Below are positions 18,737-27,398 of a DNA stretch of 64,000 bases, piece after piece. Position 1 is the stretch's first letter. Each line of letters starts with the position of its first letter. The stretch covers positions 1 to 64,000 of the forward strand of contig NZ_RWIN01000149.1 of assembly GCF_009761815.1 (NCBI RefSeq). Direction: 5' to 3'. The DNA comes from Pseudomonas sp. PB120 (GTDB lineage: Bacteria; Pseudomonadota; Gammaproteobacteria; Pseudomonadales; Pseudomonadaceae). The notes beneath the pieces were generated by a model, which saw only the letters and a program-made list of their open reading frames with translations, had not been told where the DNA came from and searched no databases. A program made the translations under genes and the position numbers.

Positions 18737-18771
18737 AAAACCCCGCCTGTGTAAGCAGGCGGGGTTTTTTA
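18737..18771 (+). terminator. Rho-independent terminator of groESL
   Basis: Stem AAAACCCCGCCTG...CAGGCGGGG with a following TTTTTT, 20 bases after the groEL stop. Confidence 0.93.
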
Positions 18772-18816
18772 TTGCCCGGACTTCAAGGGTCATTCAACCC
18801 TTGTGGGATCTGTGTT

Positions 18817-19554
18817 TCAGGCGCGGGCCGGTTTGGCGACTGGCTGTGCTTTCGAGGCCGGTCGGTACAGAACGTAGTAATACGCCCCCAGGCAAATCAG
18901 CCAGCAGAAAATCGCCGTCCACACGTTATGCGAGAAGAAGTGTGCGCCCTGAATCATGCGGCTGATGGAAAAGATCGAGCCCAAAGTGAAGGCAAACACA
19001 AAGGCCTTGCGAGCCAGTTTCGGACGGCGATCACGCAATACGAAAAACAACGCAAACAGCGTGAAACCGGTGGCCGCATGACCGCCGGGCCAGCAACGGC
19101 CGGGTTTGTCGGTCTGTGGACGCGGGCTGAGCAGCTCGCTGTAGGTTTCGTGGCCGCCGAATTGCTCCAGGCTCCAGGGGCATTGCACGGCCGTTACCGC
19201 TTTCATCGGCGTGACAAAGGAGGTCGACAACGCCAGGGACAACACCAGGCAACCCAGTTCCCGCTTGAACGGTTTGAGCCTTTCCACGAAAAACGATGCG
19301 ATGAAACCCACAATCGAAAACACCGAAAACGCGATGACGACTTGTTTCGCCTTGTCGTGCACGATGTCTTCCAGGAAGTGACTGTGGCGGCCGATGAAGT
19401 CCCCCGCGACCGGGTCATAGAACAGCTTGGCAATGTCCATGTCCAGGGACGTCAGTTCGAGTAACAACAGAGTAATCGCCGCAATGGCGGGAACACCCAG
19501 GCACACCCAGAAATTGAGAGGGCGAGAGGCGGGGCGGACAGTGGTCGACACCAT
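18817..19554 (-). CDS. PAP2-family membrane phosphatase
   Basis: A 245-residue inner-membrane phosphatase of the PAP2/lipid phosphatase type. The start at 19554 has AAGGA 8 bases upstream. Around five to six membrane helices are present; the catalytic motifs are recognisable as PGGHAATGF (PSGH variant) and SRMIQGAHFFSHN. Likely substrates are lipid or undecaprenyl phosphates; the adjacent colRS envelope-stress system makes lipid A or phospholipid turnover plausible but unproven. Divergent from colR. Confidence 0.85.
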   Translation of the reverse strand: MVSTTVRPASRPLNFWVCLGVPAIAAITLLLLELTSLDMDIAKLFYDPVAGDFIGRHSHFLEDIVHDKAKQVVIAFSVFSIVGFIASFFVERLKPFKRELGCLVLSLALSTSFVTPMKAVTAVQCPWSLEQFGGHETYSELLSPRPQTDKPGRCWPGGHAATGFTLFALFFVLRDRRPKLARKAFVFAFTLGSIFSISRMIQGAHFFSHNVWTAIFCWLICLGAYYYVLYRPASKAQPVAKPARA

Positions 19555-19770
19555 GGCAATTCCTTGATCGGTTAAATGTTCTGAAGAGCGCAGCCGCGCG
19601 GAGTTTGCCCCAAATCCTGTCGTTAGCGTGTAAACCGATAGTGAAAAAGTTGTTAAGTACTTGCCGGTGGTCGGCAAGGTTTACAACTGCACGCAACTCT
19701 GGCTCTGAGCCACACTTGGCCTTAAGCTGCGCGGGCCAAGACGGCCGTTACTGTGTACGGAGGAATGCCC

Positions 19771-20454
19771 ATGCGAATTCTATTGGTTGAAGACAACCGC
19801 GATATCCTTGCCAACCTGGCGGATTACCTGGGGCTCAAGGGGTACACCGTGGATTGCGCGCAGGACGGTCTGTCTGGCTTGCACCTGGCCGCCACCGAGC
19901 ACTACGACTTGATCGTGCTCGACATCATGCTGCCCGGCATCGACGGCTACACCCTGTGCAAACGCCTGCGCGAAGACGCCCGCCGTGACACGCCGGTGAT
20001 CATGCTTACCGCGCGTGATCAACTGGACGACCGGCTGCAAGGCTTCAAGTCCGGCGCCGATGATTACCTGATCAAACCCTTTGCCCTGTCCGAACTGGCC
20101 GCGCGCGTTGAAGCGGTCATGCGTCGGACCCAAGGTGGCGGGCGCCGCACCTTGCAGGTCGGTGACCTGAACTATGACCTCGATACCCTGGAAGTGACCC
20201 GCGAAGGTCGGCTGTTGAAACTCAATCCGGTCGGCCTGAAATTGCTGGCAGTCCTGATGCAAAAAAGTCCCCACGTGCTGCGCCGCGAAATTCTCGAAGA
20301 GGCGTTGTGGGGCGATGATTGCCCGGACAGCGACAGCTTGCGCAGCCATGTCCATCAATTGCGCCAGGTGATTGATAAGCCGTTCGCCAAACCGTTGCTG
20401 CAAACCGTACACGGCGTCGGCTATCGCTTGGCCGAGGGCCGTGATGGAGTTTAA
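19771..20454 (+). CDS. colR: Response regulator ColR
   Basis: An OmpR-type regulator of 227 residues with receiver domain (phospho-Asp in LIVLDIMLPGIDGY) and winged-helix output. The start at 19771 has GGAGGA upstream. Identity as ColR rests on sequence style and on lying between groEL and an InaA-type kinase gene, as in P. aeruginosa. Known for the family: ColRS responds to excess zinc or iron and membrane stress, tunes outer-membrane and LPS genes, and affects root colonisation in P. fluorescens. Overlaps colS by 11 bp. Confidence 0.9.
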   Translation: MRILLVEDNRDILANLADYLGLKGYTVDCAQDGLSGLHLAATEHYDLIVLDIMLPGIDGYTLCKRLREDARRDTPVIMLTARDQLDDRLQGFKSGADDYLIKPFALSELAARVEAVMRRTQGGGRRTLQVGDLNYDLDTLEVTREGRLLKLNPVGLKLLAVLMQKSPHVLRREILEEALWGDDCPDSDSLRSHVHQLRQVIDKPFAKPLLQTVHGVGYRLAEGRDGV

Positions 20455-21727
20455 GCAGAGCCTCGCTCAACGGATCATCATCGCCTTTGCACTGATGAGC
20501 GCACTGGTGGCGGGCGCGTTCGCCATGGGCATTGTGGCGACCGTGCACCTGGTGGAAGAAAAACTGATCTCCGCCGGCCTGGGGGGCGATCTTCAGCGCC
20601 TGCTGTTGATGGACAGCGTGTCGGACTGGAGCCATCGTCCCGAGCCGGACCAGCTGTTCTATTTCAGCGGCGGGCCGGGCGACTTCCAGTTGCCCAAGGA
20701 CCTGCGGCATCTTGAGCCGGGGTTTCACGAGGTGTTTCGCGAGCAGTTGTCGTACCACGCGATGGTCGAAGTCGTCGACGGGCGGCATTACGTGTTGTTG
20801 CAAGATCAGAGCGATTTCGAAGAGCGTGAACGCGTGCTGTTCGCCGTGGTGCTGGTGGGGTTTGTGTTGAGCCTGGCGCTGGCGGTCTTTCTCGGCTGGG
20901 TGCTGGCGCGCAAAGTGATGGCGCCGGTGGTGCGGCTGGCCCGTCAGGTGCGCCATCGTGATCAGTTGTTGGGGCTGGCGCCGCCGCTGGCACCTGATTA
21001 CGCCGCCGATGAAGTGGGCGAACTGGCCGTGGCCTTCGACGCCACCCTCGGGCGCTTACGCCAGGCGTTGAGCCGTGAGCGGCTGTTCACCAGTGACGTC
21101 AGCCACGAGTTGCGCACGCCATTGATGGTGCTGGCCAGCTCCTGCGAACTGCTGCTGGAAAACCCCGGTCTCGATCTGCGCGGCCGTGCCCAAGTGGAGC
21201 GAATTGCCCGGGCCTGTGAAGAAATGCGCGAGCTGGTGCAAACCTTCCTGATGCTGGCCCGCGCACAACGCGAAGACGCGAGCATGTCGCCGCAGCAAAA
21301 CCTGAATCAGGTAGCCGATGGACTGCTCAATTTATGGCGAGAGCCGATTGAGGCAAAAGGTCTGCGACTGATCTTCGAGCCGGGCAAGCCGGATGACACT
21401 TGTTACAACGCAACCCTTCTGCACGCGGTCATGGGCAACCTGTTGCGTAATGCACTGCATTACACCGAGCACGGATTTATCCGCCTGACCCTGACGGCGA
21501 AGGGCTTCATGGTTGAGGACAGCGGTGTGGGCATTCCTGAAGAAAAGCGCGAGGCGATGTTCGAACCCTTCGTCCGTGGCGCCGAAAAGCGTGGGGAAGG
21601 TTTGGGATTGGGGCTGTCGCTGGTGCAGCGGATCTGCGAAAACCAGGGCTGGAGTGTCAGCCTGACGACCATGGAGCCCACGGGTTGCCGGTTTTACGTC
21701 GAACTGTATACCGCGGCTGCGGTCTGA
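20444..21727 (+). CDS. colS: Sensor histidine kinase ColS
   Basis: A 427-residue inner-membrane kinase: helix about 12-35, a periplasmic loop of about 95 residues, helix about 132-155, HAMP, HisKA with H221 in DVSHELRTPL, then ATPase motifs NLLRNALHYTE, DSGVGIP and GEGLGLGLSL. The loop ends with E126-x-x-E129 (an ExxE motif, the metal-sensing type reported for ColS). The start at 20444 lies inside colR and ensures coupling. A terminator at 21772-21817 ends the operon. Confidence 0.9.
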   Translation: MEFKQSLAQRIIIAFALMSALVAGAFAMGIVATVHLVEEKLISAGLGGDLQRLLLMDSVSDWSHRPEPDQLFYFSGGPGDFQLPKDLRHLEPGFHEVFREQLSYHAMVEVVDGRHYVLLQDQSDFEERERVLFAVVLVGFVLSLALAVFLGWVLARKVMAPVVRLARQVRHRDQLLGLAPPLAPDYAADEVGELAVAFDATLGRLRQALSRERLFTSDVSHELRTPLMVLASSCELLLENPGLDLRGRAQVERIARACEEMRELVQTFLMLARAQREDASMSPQQNLNQVADGLLNLWREPIEAKGLRLIFEPGKPDDTCYNATLLHAVMGNLLRNALHYTEHGFIRLTLTAKGFMVEDSGVGIPEEKREAMFEPFVRGAEKRGEGLGLGLSLVQRICENQGWSVSLTTMEPTGCRFYVELYTAAAV

Positions 21728-21771
21728 ACATTTCGTTGAAAAGCGCTGGCCCTGAGCCACTGTCTATATCC

Positions 21772-21817
21772 TGTAAAACCCTGTAATAGTTCAGGGTTTT
21801 ACAACACGTTTTTTTCA
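21772..21817 (+). terminator. Terminator of the colRS operon
   Basis: A perfect 12-bp stem TGTAAAACCCTG...CAGGGTTTTACA with an 8-base loop and a run of seven to eight Ts a few bases downstream. Confidence 0.85.
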
Positions 21818-21916
21818 CGATGTCATGACCCGCCCCTGACATGGCCCTACCTATAGTGAGTGTCATCAGTCGTCAGGCCACTTGGCGAGTTCACGTATTA
21901 CGCAAGAGGTAACACG

Positions 21917-22630
21917 ATGGCAGTGCGGTATGCAGCAGAAACGGCAGTCGCTTCCCAGGACCGCTTCGCCCATTTCTGGAATCTGCGCGGTGAGTGGGTC
22001 GAAGAACCCAATGTCCGGCGCGGTGGGGAAAGTGGCGTTCAGCGTGTCGTGAGCAGCTACGGCCAACTGCTCTACGTCAAGCGCCAGACCGGGCATATCT
22101 ATCGCAGCTGGCTGCACCCGTTTGGTCGTCCTACCGTCTTGCGCGAATCCGATGCGCTGACCGTCATGCACCAGCTCGACGTTCGCGTTCCTGAAATCGT
22201 GTTCTGTGGTGCCCAGCGCGATCCGGTGCACACATGGCGTGCACTGCTGGTGACCAAGTCGCTGGACGGTTTCGAGGAAATCGATCACTGGTATGCCGGT
22301 GGTGGTCGCGAGCGTCACGGTGAAGCGGTGCATGATCGCGTATTGAAGGATCTGGCCGAGAATCTGGCCCGCATGCATAAAGACCGGTGGCAGCACGGCT
22401 GCCTGTACGCCAAGCACGTGTTCGTCAGCGTGAACGGTGAAGGCGAGGCCGCCAAGGTCGAGGTGGCGTTGATCGATCTCGAGAAGTGTCGCCGGCGCTT
22501 GACCGCCCGTCGTGCGGCGGCGAATGACATGAAGCAATTGCGTCGCCACTCGTCATTTAGCACGGCAGACTGGAAGAAACTCGTCTATTTTTATGAAACG
22601 GCGTTTGGCAGCGCTATCAAAGGTTTATAG
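21917..22630 (+). CDS. inaA: Lipopolysaccharide kinase InaA/WapQ-family protein
   Basis: A 237-residue protein-kinase-like fold enzyme of the LPS kinase family (Kdo/WaaP superfamily). Kinase elements: Lys in LLYVKRQTG, the catalytic-loop-like HKDRWQHGCLYAKHVFV (HGxxxxxH variant) and VALIDLEKCRRR in the DFG position. RBS AAGAGG before the ATG at 21917. In P. fluorescens a wapQ-type kinase gene downstream of colRS is known to be controlled by ColR; here it follows colS after the terminator, so it probably has its own promoter. Likely phosphorylates inner-core LPS heptose; substrate inferred. Confidence 0.85.
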   Translation: MAVRYAAETAVASQDRFAHFWNLRGEWVEEPNVRRGGESGVQRVVSSYGQLLYVKRQTGHIYRSWLHPFGRPTVLRESDALTVMHQLDVRVPEIVFCGAQRDPVHTWRALLVTKSLDGFEEIDHWYAGGGRERHGEAVHDRVLKDLAENLARMHKDRWQHGCLYAKHVFVSVNGEGEAAKVEVALIDLEKCRRRLTARRAAANDMKQLRRHSSFSTADWKKLVYFYETAFGSAIKGL

Positions 22631-22632
22631 CA

Positions 22633-22860
22633 ATGAAACTCGAAATTGCACGAGGTTTGTTTTTAGTAGGAGCCTTGGCAGTTGCTTCGTTGGCGGTGGC
22701 TGCCTGGGAGCAGCCCCGCACGCAAGTTCTCAGTTCAGTGAGCGCTGACGCTCACTGCCCGTTACCTCGCGTTGCGAAGTCGTCAGTGGCGACTCAACCC
22801 GATCATGATTTATTGCTGTTCATGTTCGGACTTTCTCAAGGATTGAGGCCGCAAAGTTGA
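22633..22860 (+). CDS. Small exported or membrane protein, unknown function
   Basis: A 75-residue protein starting 3 bases after the inaA stop, so cotranscribed. The N-terminus (RGLFLVGALAVASLAVAAW) is a signal peptide or single membrane helix; the rest is short and polar with one Cys. No recognisable domain. A small hypothetical gene occupies the same place after inaA in P. aeruginosa. A terminator follows. Confidence 0.65.
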   Translation: MKLEIARGLFLVGALAVASLAVAAWEQPRTQVLSSVSADAHCPLPRVAKSSVATQPDHDLLLFMFGLSQGLRPQS

Positions 22861-22879
22861 ACAGATCAAAGCCAAAATA

Positions 22880-22909
22880 AAAGGCCTCGCCAATGCGAGG
22901 CCTTTTTTT
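22880..22909 (+). terminator. Terminator after the inaA unit
   Basis: Stem AAAGGCCTCGC, loop CAAT, GCGAGGCCTTT and T run. It sits between convergent units and may also serve mexW on the other strand. Confidence 0.9.
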
Positions 22910-22919
22910 GTGCCCGAAT

Positions 22920-22943
22920 TGTAGGAGCGAGCTAGCTCCTACA
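22920..22943. repeat. Solo REP hairpin
   Basis: TGTAGGAGC and GCTCCTACA separated by six bases: a single palindrome made of the outer arms of the GGAGCGAGC REP family, as if the doublet had collapsed. Confidence 0.7.
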
Positions 22944-22949
22944 GGTGAG

Positions 22950-25900
22950 TTACATGTGTTCTTTGGGTTTATCGGGTTTTGCCAGCAACGTATACACGCA
23001 CGGCAACACGAACAACGTGAACAGCGTCCCGATGGACATCCCCGTAGCGATCACCGTCCCGATGTCGAACCGGCTGACCGCGCCCGCGCCGGTGGCAATA
23101 ATCAATGGCACCATGCCAAACACCATCGCTGCCGTCGTCATCAACACTGGACGCAGGCGTATCGCTGCCGCTTCCTCCACGGCTTCGCGAGGGTTCAGGC
23201 CCTTGTCCTTACGCAGCTGATTGGCGAACTCGACGATCAGGATCCCGTGCTTGCTGATCAGCCCGATCAATGTCACCAGGCCCACCTGGGTGTAGATGTT
23301 CATACTCGACCAGCCCAGGAAGAGCGGGATCAACGCGCCGCAAATCGACAGCGGCACCGTCACCAGAATCACCAGCGGATCGCGGAAGCTTTCGAATTGC
23401 GCAGCCAGCACCAGAAAGATAATCGCCAGGGCCAGGCCAAACGTGACCCACAGCGCGCTGCCTTCCTGTACGTATTGCCGCGATGCGCCGGCATAGTCGA
23501 ATGCATAACCCACCGGTGCTTCTTCCCGGGCGATCTGGCGCACAGTGTCCAGCGCTTCCCCCATGCTCACCAGCGAGACGCCGGACAGGATGGCCGAGTT
23601 GAGCTGCTGGAACTGGTTCAGCTGCCGCGGGCGTGCCCGGTCGGTCACGGTGATCAGGGTCGACAGGGCCAGCAATTCTCCCTGGGTATTCTTCACGTAA
23701 TAGTTGTTCAGCCAGTCCGGGTTATCGCGGAAGGGGCGTTCCACCTGGGCGATGACCTTGTAGCTGCGGCCTTCGATGGTGAACCGATTGATCTCGGCCT
23801 CACCCAACAAGGTCGCGAGCGTTCCGCCCAGCTCTTGCATCGACACGCCCATCTGGGCCGCCTTGGCCCGATCGATATCCACCACCACTTCCGGTTTGTC
23901 GAAGGCCAGGTCAACGTCGGCGAAGGCAAATTTGCCGGATTCCAGCGCTCTCTTTTTCACCCGTTCCGTCACTTGCAGCAACGACTCGTAATCGTTGGCG
24001 GAGTTGATCACGAACTGAAACGGCAAGCCTTCGCCAGTGCCCGGCAGGGACGGCAGGTTGAAGCCGAAAACCTGCAAGCCGGGGATGTTGCCCAGCTTTT
24101 CCTGGACCTCCGGCAGAATCGCCATCTGAGTCCGGCTTCGCTCGTTCCACGGTTTGAGCAGGAAGCCGCCGATCCCCGATTGCACGCCGTTGAATCCATT
24201 GATCTGGAACGAGGAGTAGTACTCGGGAAACTCCTTGAAGATCTTGATGAATTCGTCGGTGTAGGTGCTCAGATAGTCCAGGTTGGTGGGTTGCGGCGCG
24301 TTGGCGAGCATGAAAATGATGCCTTGGTCCTCGTCCGGTGCCAGCTCTGACTTGGTGAACTTGAGCAGCACCGGGATCAGGCACAGGACGATCACCGCGA
24401 ACACCAGCAACACCGGGCGGGTGTTGAGCGTGCCGTGGAGCAAGCTGCGGTAGCGGCGCTTGAGGCCTTCGAAAATCAGGTCGAGGCGATGGGCCAGTCC
24501 ACTGGGGTTTTCATCGTGACGCAGCAGCAGGGCGCACATCATCGGCGACAGGGTCAGGGCGACGATGCCGGAGATCACCACGGCACCGGCCAGGGTCAGG
24601 GCGAACTCTTTGAACAACGCCCCGGTGAGCCCCGTCAGGAAGCCGATCGGCGCGTAGACTGCCGCCAGGGTGATGGTCATCGAGACCACCGGCATGGCGA
24701 TTTCCCGAGCCCCCTCGATGGCCGCGTCCAGCGGCGACTTGCCTTCCTCTATGTGCCGGTGGATGTTTTCCACCACAACGATGGCGTCGTCCACCACCAG
24801 GCCGATGGCCAACACCATCGCCAGCAGGGTCAGCAGGTTGATCGAGTAACCCATCATCTGCATGAAGAACATCACGCCGATCATCGACAGCGGGATGGTA
24901 ACCACCGGGATCACCACCGAACGTAAGGCGCCGAGGAACAGGAACACCACCACGATAACGATCAGCACCGCTTCGAACAGCGTCTTGATCACTTCGTTGA
25001 TCGAGGCCTGGATGAACAACGTGGCGTCGTAGGCAATTTCGCCCTTGAGGTTCGGCGGTAGCTGCGCCTCCAGCTCCGGCATGATCTTGCGCACTTCCTT
25101 GATCACCTCCAGCGGGTTGGCGGCTGGCGTGGCCTTGATGCCGATGTACACCGAGGGCGTGCCACCGAAGGAGCTGATGGAGTCGTAGTTCTCCGCGCCC
25201 ATTTCCACCCGCGCTACATCGCTGAGCAGCACGCGGCTGTCGCCCTCGACCTTGAGCGGGATGGCCGCAAAGGCTTCGGCAGACTTGAGCTCGGTGTTGG
25301 CGTTGATGCTGGTGACCACGTACTCGCCCTTCACTTCGCCGGCGGCGGAGAGGAAGTTGTATTGACGCACTGCGTTGGTCACATCGCTGGCACTCAAGCC
25401 GAAGCCGGCGAGTTTTACCGGGTCCAGCCACAGGCGCATGGCGAACACCTGGTTGCCGAGAATTTCGGCTTCGGCCATGCCGGGCAGGGTCGCGAGTTTT
25501 GGCTGGATGACCCGGGACAGGTAGTCGGTAATCTGCGGGTTGCTCAGTTCCTTGCTGAAGAAACTGATGTACATCAGTGCCGAGGCGTCGGCGGCTTCCT
25601 TGCTCAACACCGGGTCTTCGGCATCCTGGGGCAGCTGGTTTTTCACCTCGTTGGCCTTGGCCAAGAGCTCGGTGAACAAGCGGTCAGTGTTGGCGCCGAT
25701 GCGCGCATAGATCGAGATCACCGAGAAATTCTGGCGACTGACCGACGTCATGTAGTCGATGCCCTCGGCGCTGGCCAGGCTCTGTTGCATCGGTTGGGTG
25801 ATGTAGCCCTGGATGGTCTCGGCGTTGGCCCCGGGGTACGCGGTAGTCACCGTGATCAGGGCGTTTTCCATTTGCGGGTATTGGCGCAGCGGCAGCTTGC

Positions 25901-25988
25901 TCCAGGCCTGAAAACCCAGCAGCACGATCAACAGGCTGACCACGGTGGCGAGCACCGGGCGACGAATGAACGGGTCGGTAAAAGCCAT
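22950..25988 (-). CDS. mexW: RND multidrug efflux permease (MexW)
   Basis: A 1,012-residue HAE1-type RND proton antiporter of the inner membrane: helix 1 after AFTDPFIRRPVLATVVS, two large periplasmic loops, and the proton-relay Asp pair in GLVVDDAIVVVENIHRH of helix 4. It forms a tripartite pump with the membrane-fusion protein encoded 13 bases upstream; no outer-membrane channel gene is present, as in P. aeruginosa mexVW, which borrows OprM. Symbol chosen from similarity plus context (inaA on one side, the imelysin block on the other). Confidence 0.87.
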   Translation of the reverse strand: MAFTDPFIRRPVLATVVSLLIVLLGFQAWSKLPLRQYPQMENALITVTTAYPGANAETIQGYITQPMQQSLASAEGIDYMTSVSRQNFSVISIYARIGANTDRLFTELLAKANEVKNQLPQDAEDPVLSKEAADASALMYISFFSKELSNPQITDYLSRVIQPKLATLPGMAEAEILGNQVFAMRLWLDPVKLAGFGLSASDVTNAVRQYNFLSAAGEVKGEYVVTSINANTELKSAEAFAAIPLKVEGDSRVLLSDVARVEMGAENYDSISSFGGTPSVYIGIKATPAANPLEVIKEVRKIMPELEAQLPPNLKGEIAYDATLFIQASINEVIKTLFEAVLIVIVVVFLFLGALRSVVIPVVTIPLSMIGVMFFMQMMGYSINLLTLLAMVLAIGLVVDDAIVVVENIHRHIEEGKSPLDAAIEGAREIAMPVVSMTITLAAVYAPIGFLTGLTGALFKEFALTLAGAVVISGIVALTLSPMMCALLLRHDENPSGLAHRLDLIFEGLKRRYRSLLHGTLNTRPVLLVFAVIVLCLIPVLLKFTKSELAPDEDQGIIFMLANAPQPTNLDYLSTYTDEFIKIFKEFPEYYSSFQINGFNGVQSGIGGFLLKPWNERSRTQMAILPEVQEKLGNIPGLQVFGFNLPSLPGTGEGLPFQFVINSANDYESLLQVTERVKKRALESGKFAFADVDLAFDKPEVVVDIDRAKAAQMGVSMQELGGTLATLLGEAEINRFTIEGRSYKVIAQVERPFRDNPDWLNNYYVKNTQGELLALSTLITVTDRARPRQLNQFQQLNSAILSGVSLVSMGEALDTVRQIAREEAPVGYAFDYAGASRQYVQEGSALWVTFGLALAIIFLVLAAQFESFRDPLVILVTVPLSICGALIPLFLGWSSMNIYTQVGLVTLIGLISKHGILIVEFANQLRKDKGLNPREAVEEAAAIRLRPVLMTTAAMVFGMVPLIIATGAGAVSRFDIGTVIATGMSIGTLFTLFVLPCVYTLLAKPDKPKEHM

Positions 25989-26001
25989 GGGGATTCCTTG
26001 A

Positions 26002-27150
26002 TCAGTCCGCGCGCGGCGGGCTGTTCTTCTCGGCTAAAGTCTTGTCGTCGCTGATGGCAATGTGTGCGCCGTTATCCAGTTTGATCTGGCCGGCCGTGAC
26101 CACTTTTTCGCCGTTCTGCACACCTTTGGTAATCATTACCTTGCCGTCGCGGCGTTCACCGGTTTCGATGAACCGGCGTTCGGCTATCAGGATCGGCTGG
26201 CCCTTGTCGTCTTTTTCGAGGCTGCCGTCTTCGGCTTTTTTCTGCGCGACCACATAGAGCGAGTTGCCGTACAGCGTGTAGGTGATCGCGCTTTCCGGCA
26301 CCACAATCCGCGGTTGCGGGTCGGGCAACAGGACTTGCAGGCTGGCGAACATACCCGGCAGCAGCTTGCCGTCGGGGTTGGCCAGGGTCGCGCGGACCTG
26401 GACGTTGCGCGTGGTGTTTTCGACTTTCGGGTTGATCGCGCTGATGGTCCCAGGGAAGACTTGCGTCGGGTACGCCGCGGCGATGATTTGCACGGTCTGG
26501 CCAATGCCGATCTTCGGTACCGACTGTTCGGGCACAAAGAAGTCGACGTAGAGGCTACTGATGTCTTGCAGGGTGGCGATCATGGTGCCGGTGGCCACAT
26601 AGTCGCCCACGTCCACCTGGCGAATGCCGATGGTCCCGCTGAACGGTGCCAGGATGCTTTTTTTACCGAGCGCGGCCTTCAGCTGATTGACCGTTGCCTT
26701 GCTTTTTTTCAGGACGGCCGAGAGTCGGTCGAACTCGCCCTTGGAAATCGCCTGGCTGCCCACGAGCTGACTGCCGCGGGTGTAATCCAGCTGCGCCAGC
26801 CCGAGATCGGCCAGTGCAGTTTCCAGCAGGGCGCTTTCAACGGCGCTGTCGAGTTTGACGATGGGCTGGCCGGCCTTGACCGTTTGCCCTGACTGGAATT
26901 GCACGTCGGTCACGGTGCCGTCGGTTTCCAGGCTCAGGTCGACGCCTTGCAATGCCTTGAGCGTGCCGACAGTGGGCAGACGCACTTGCCACGGCTGTTC
27001 GGTCGCGGTGGCCACGGCAACGCTTATCGGCGGTTTCGGCGCGGCGAAGCCTTGGATCATCGTGTAGATCGAGAAGGCTTTGTAGCCCGCCAGGGCCAAT
27101 ACAATCAATAAAACAACACCCAACATGATCAGCATGCGGCGACGCAGCAT
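26002..27150 (-). CDS. mexV: RND efflux periplasmic adaptor (MexV)
   Basis: A 382-residue membrane-fusion protein: N-terminal hydrophobic anchor (about 6-25), barrel-sandwich halves (VSLETDGTV-type and ILAPFSGTIGIRQVDVGDYV), alpha-hairpin between them, and a beta-barrel domain. It links MexW to an outer-membrane channel. No regulator gene is adjacent. First gene of mexV-mexW, preceded by a REP-type inverted repeat. Confidence 0.87.
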   Translation of the reverse strand: MLRRRMLIMLGVVLLIVLALAGYKAFSIYTMIQGFAAPKPPISVAVATATEQPWQVRLPTVGTLKALQGVDLSLETDGTVTDVQFQSGQTVKAGQPIVKLDSAVESALLETALADLGLAQLDYTRGSQLVGSQAISKGEFDRLSAVLKKSKATVNQLKAALGKKSILAPFSGTIGIRQVDVGDYVATGTMIATLQDISSLYVDFFVPEQSVPKIGIGQTVQIIAAAYPTQVFPGTISAINPKVENTTRNVQVRATLANPDGKLLPGMFASLQVLLPDPQPRIVVPESAITYTLYGNSLYVVAQKKAEDGSLEKDDKGQPILIAERRFIETGERRDGKVMITKGVQNGEKVVTAGQIKLDNGAHIAISDDKTLAEKNSPPRAD

Positions 27151-27254
27151 ATTCCATTTCCTTGGAGAAAATCAGGTGAGACAGTCGGGAACATTACTCC
27201 GAGTGAGAAGGGGATTCCAACTGGCAGAAATCGCAGGTAAGCGCTACCCCCATA

Positions 27255-27387
27255 TGTAGCAGCTGCCGCAGGCTGCGTCCGGCGGCGAAGCCGTCGTAAT
27301 TCCATGCGCTGCGGTTTGCCGGATAATCCGCGTTGTCAGGTCTCACGACGGCTTCGCCGCCGAACGCAGGCTTCGCCAGCTGCTACA
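27255..27387. repeat. Large REP-type inverted repeat (GGCGGCGAAGCCGTCG family)
   Basis: Outer arms TGTAGCAGCTG / CAGCTGCTACA and an inner 18-bp perfect pair (CGGCGGCGAAGCCGTCGT and complement) face each other. A third REP class, seen only once in this window, between mexV and the DUF1513 gene. Confidence 0.85.
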
Positions 27388-27398
27388 AAGGACTGCGT

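Noticed and set aside
22893..24350. Long open frame on the plus strand opposite mexW
   Set aside because: It lies entirely against the well-supported mexW gene, its translation is His/Arg/Gln-rich without domains, and it is a GC-rich shadow frame.
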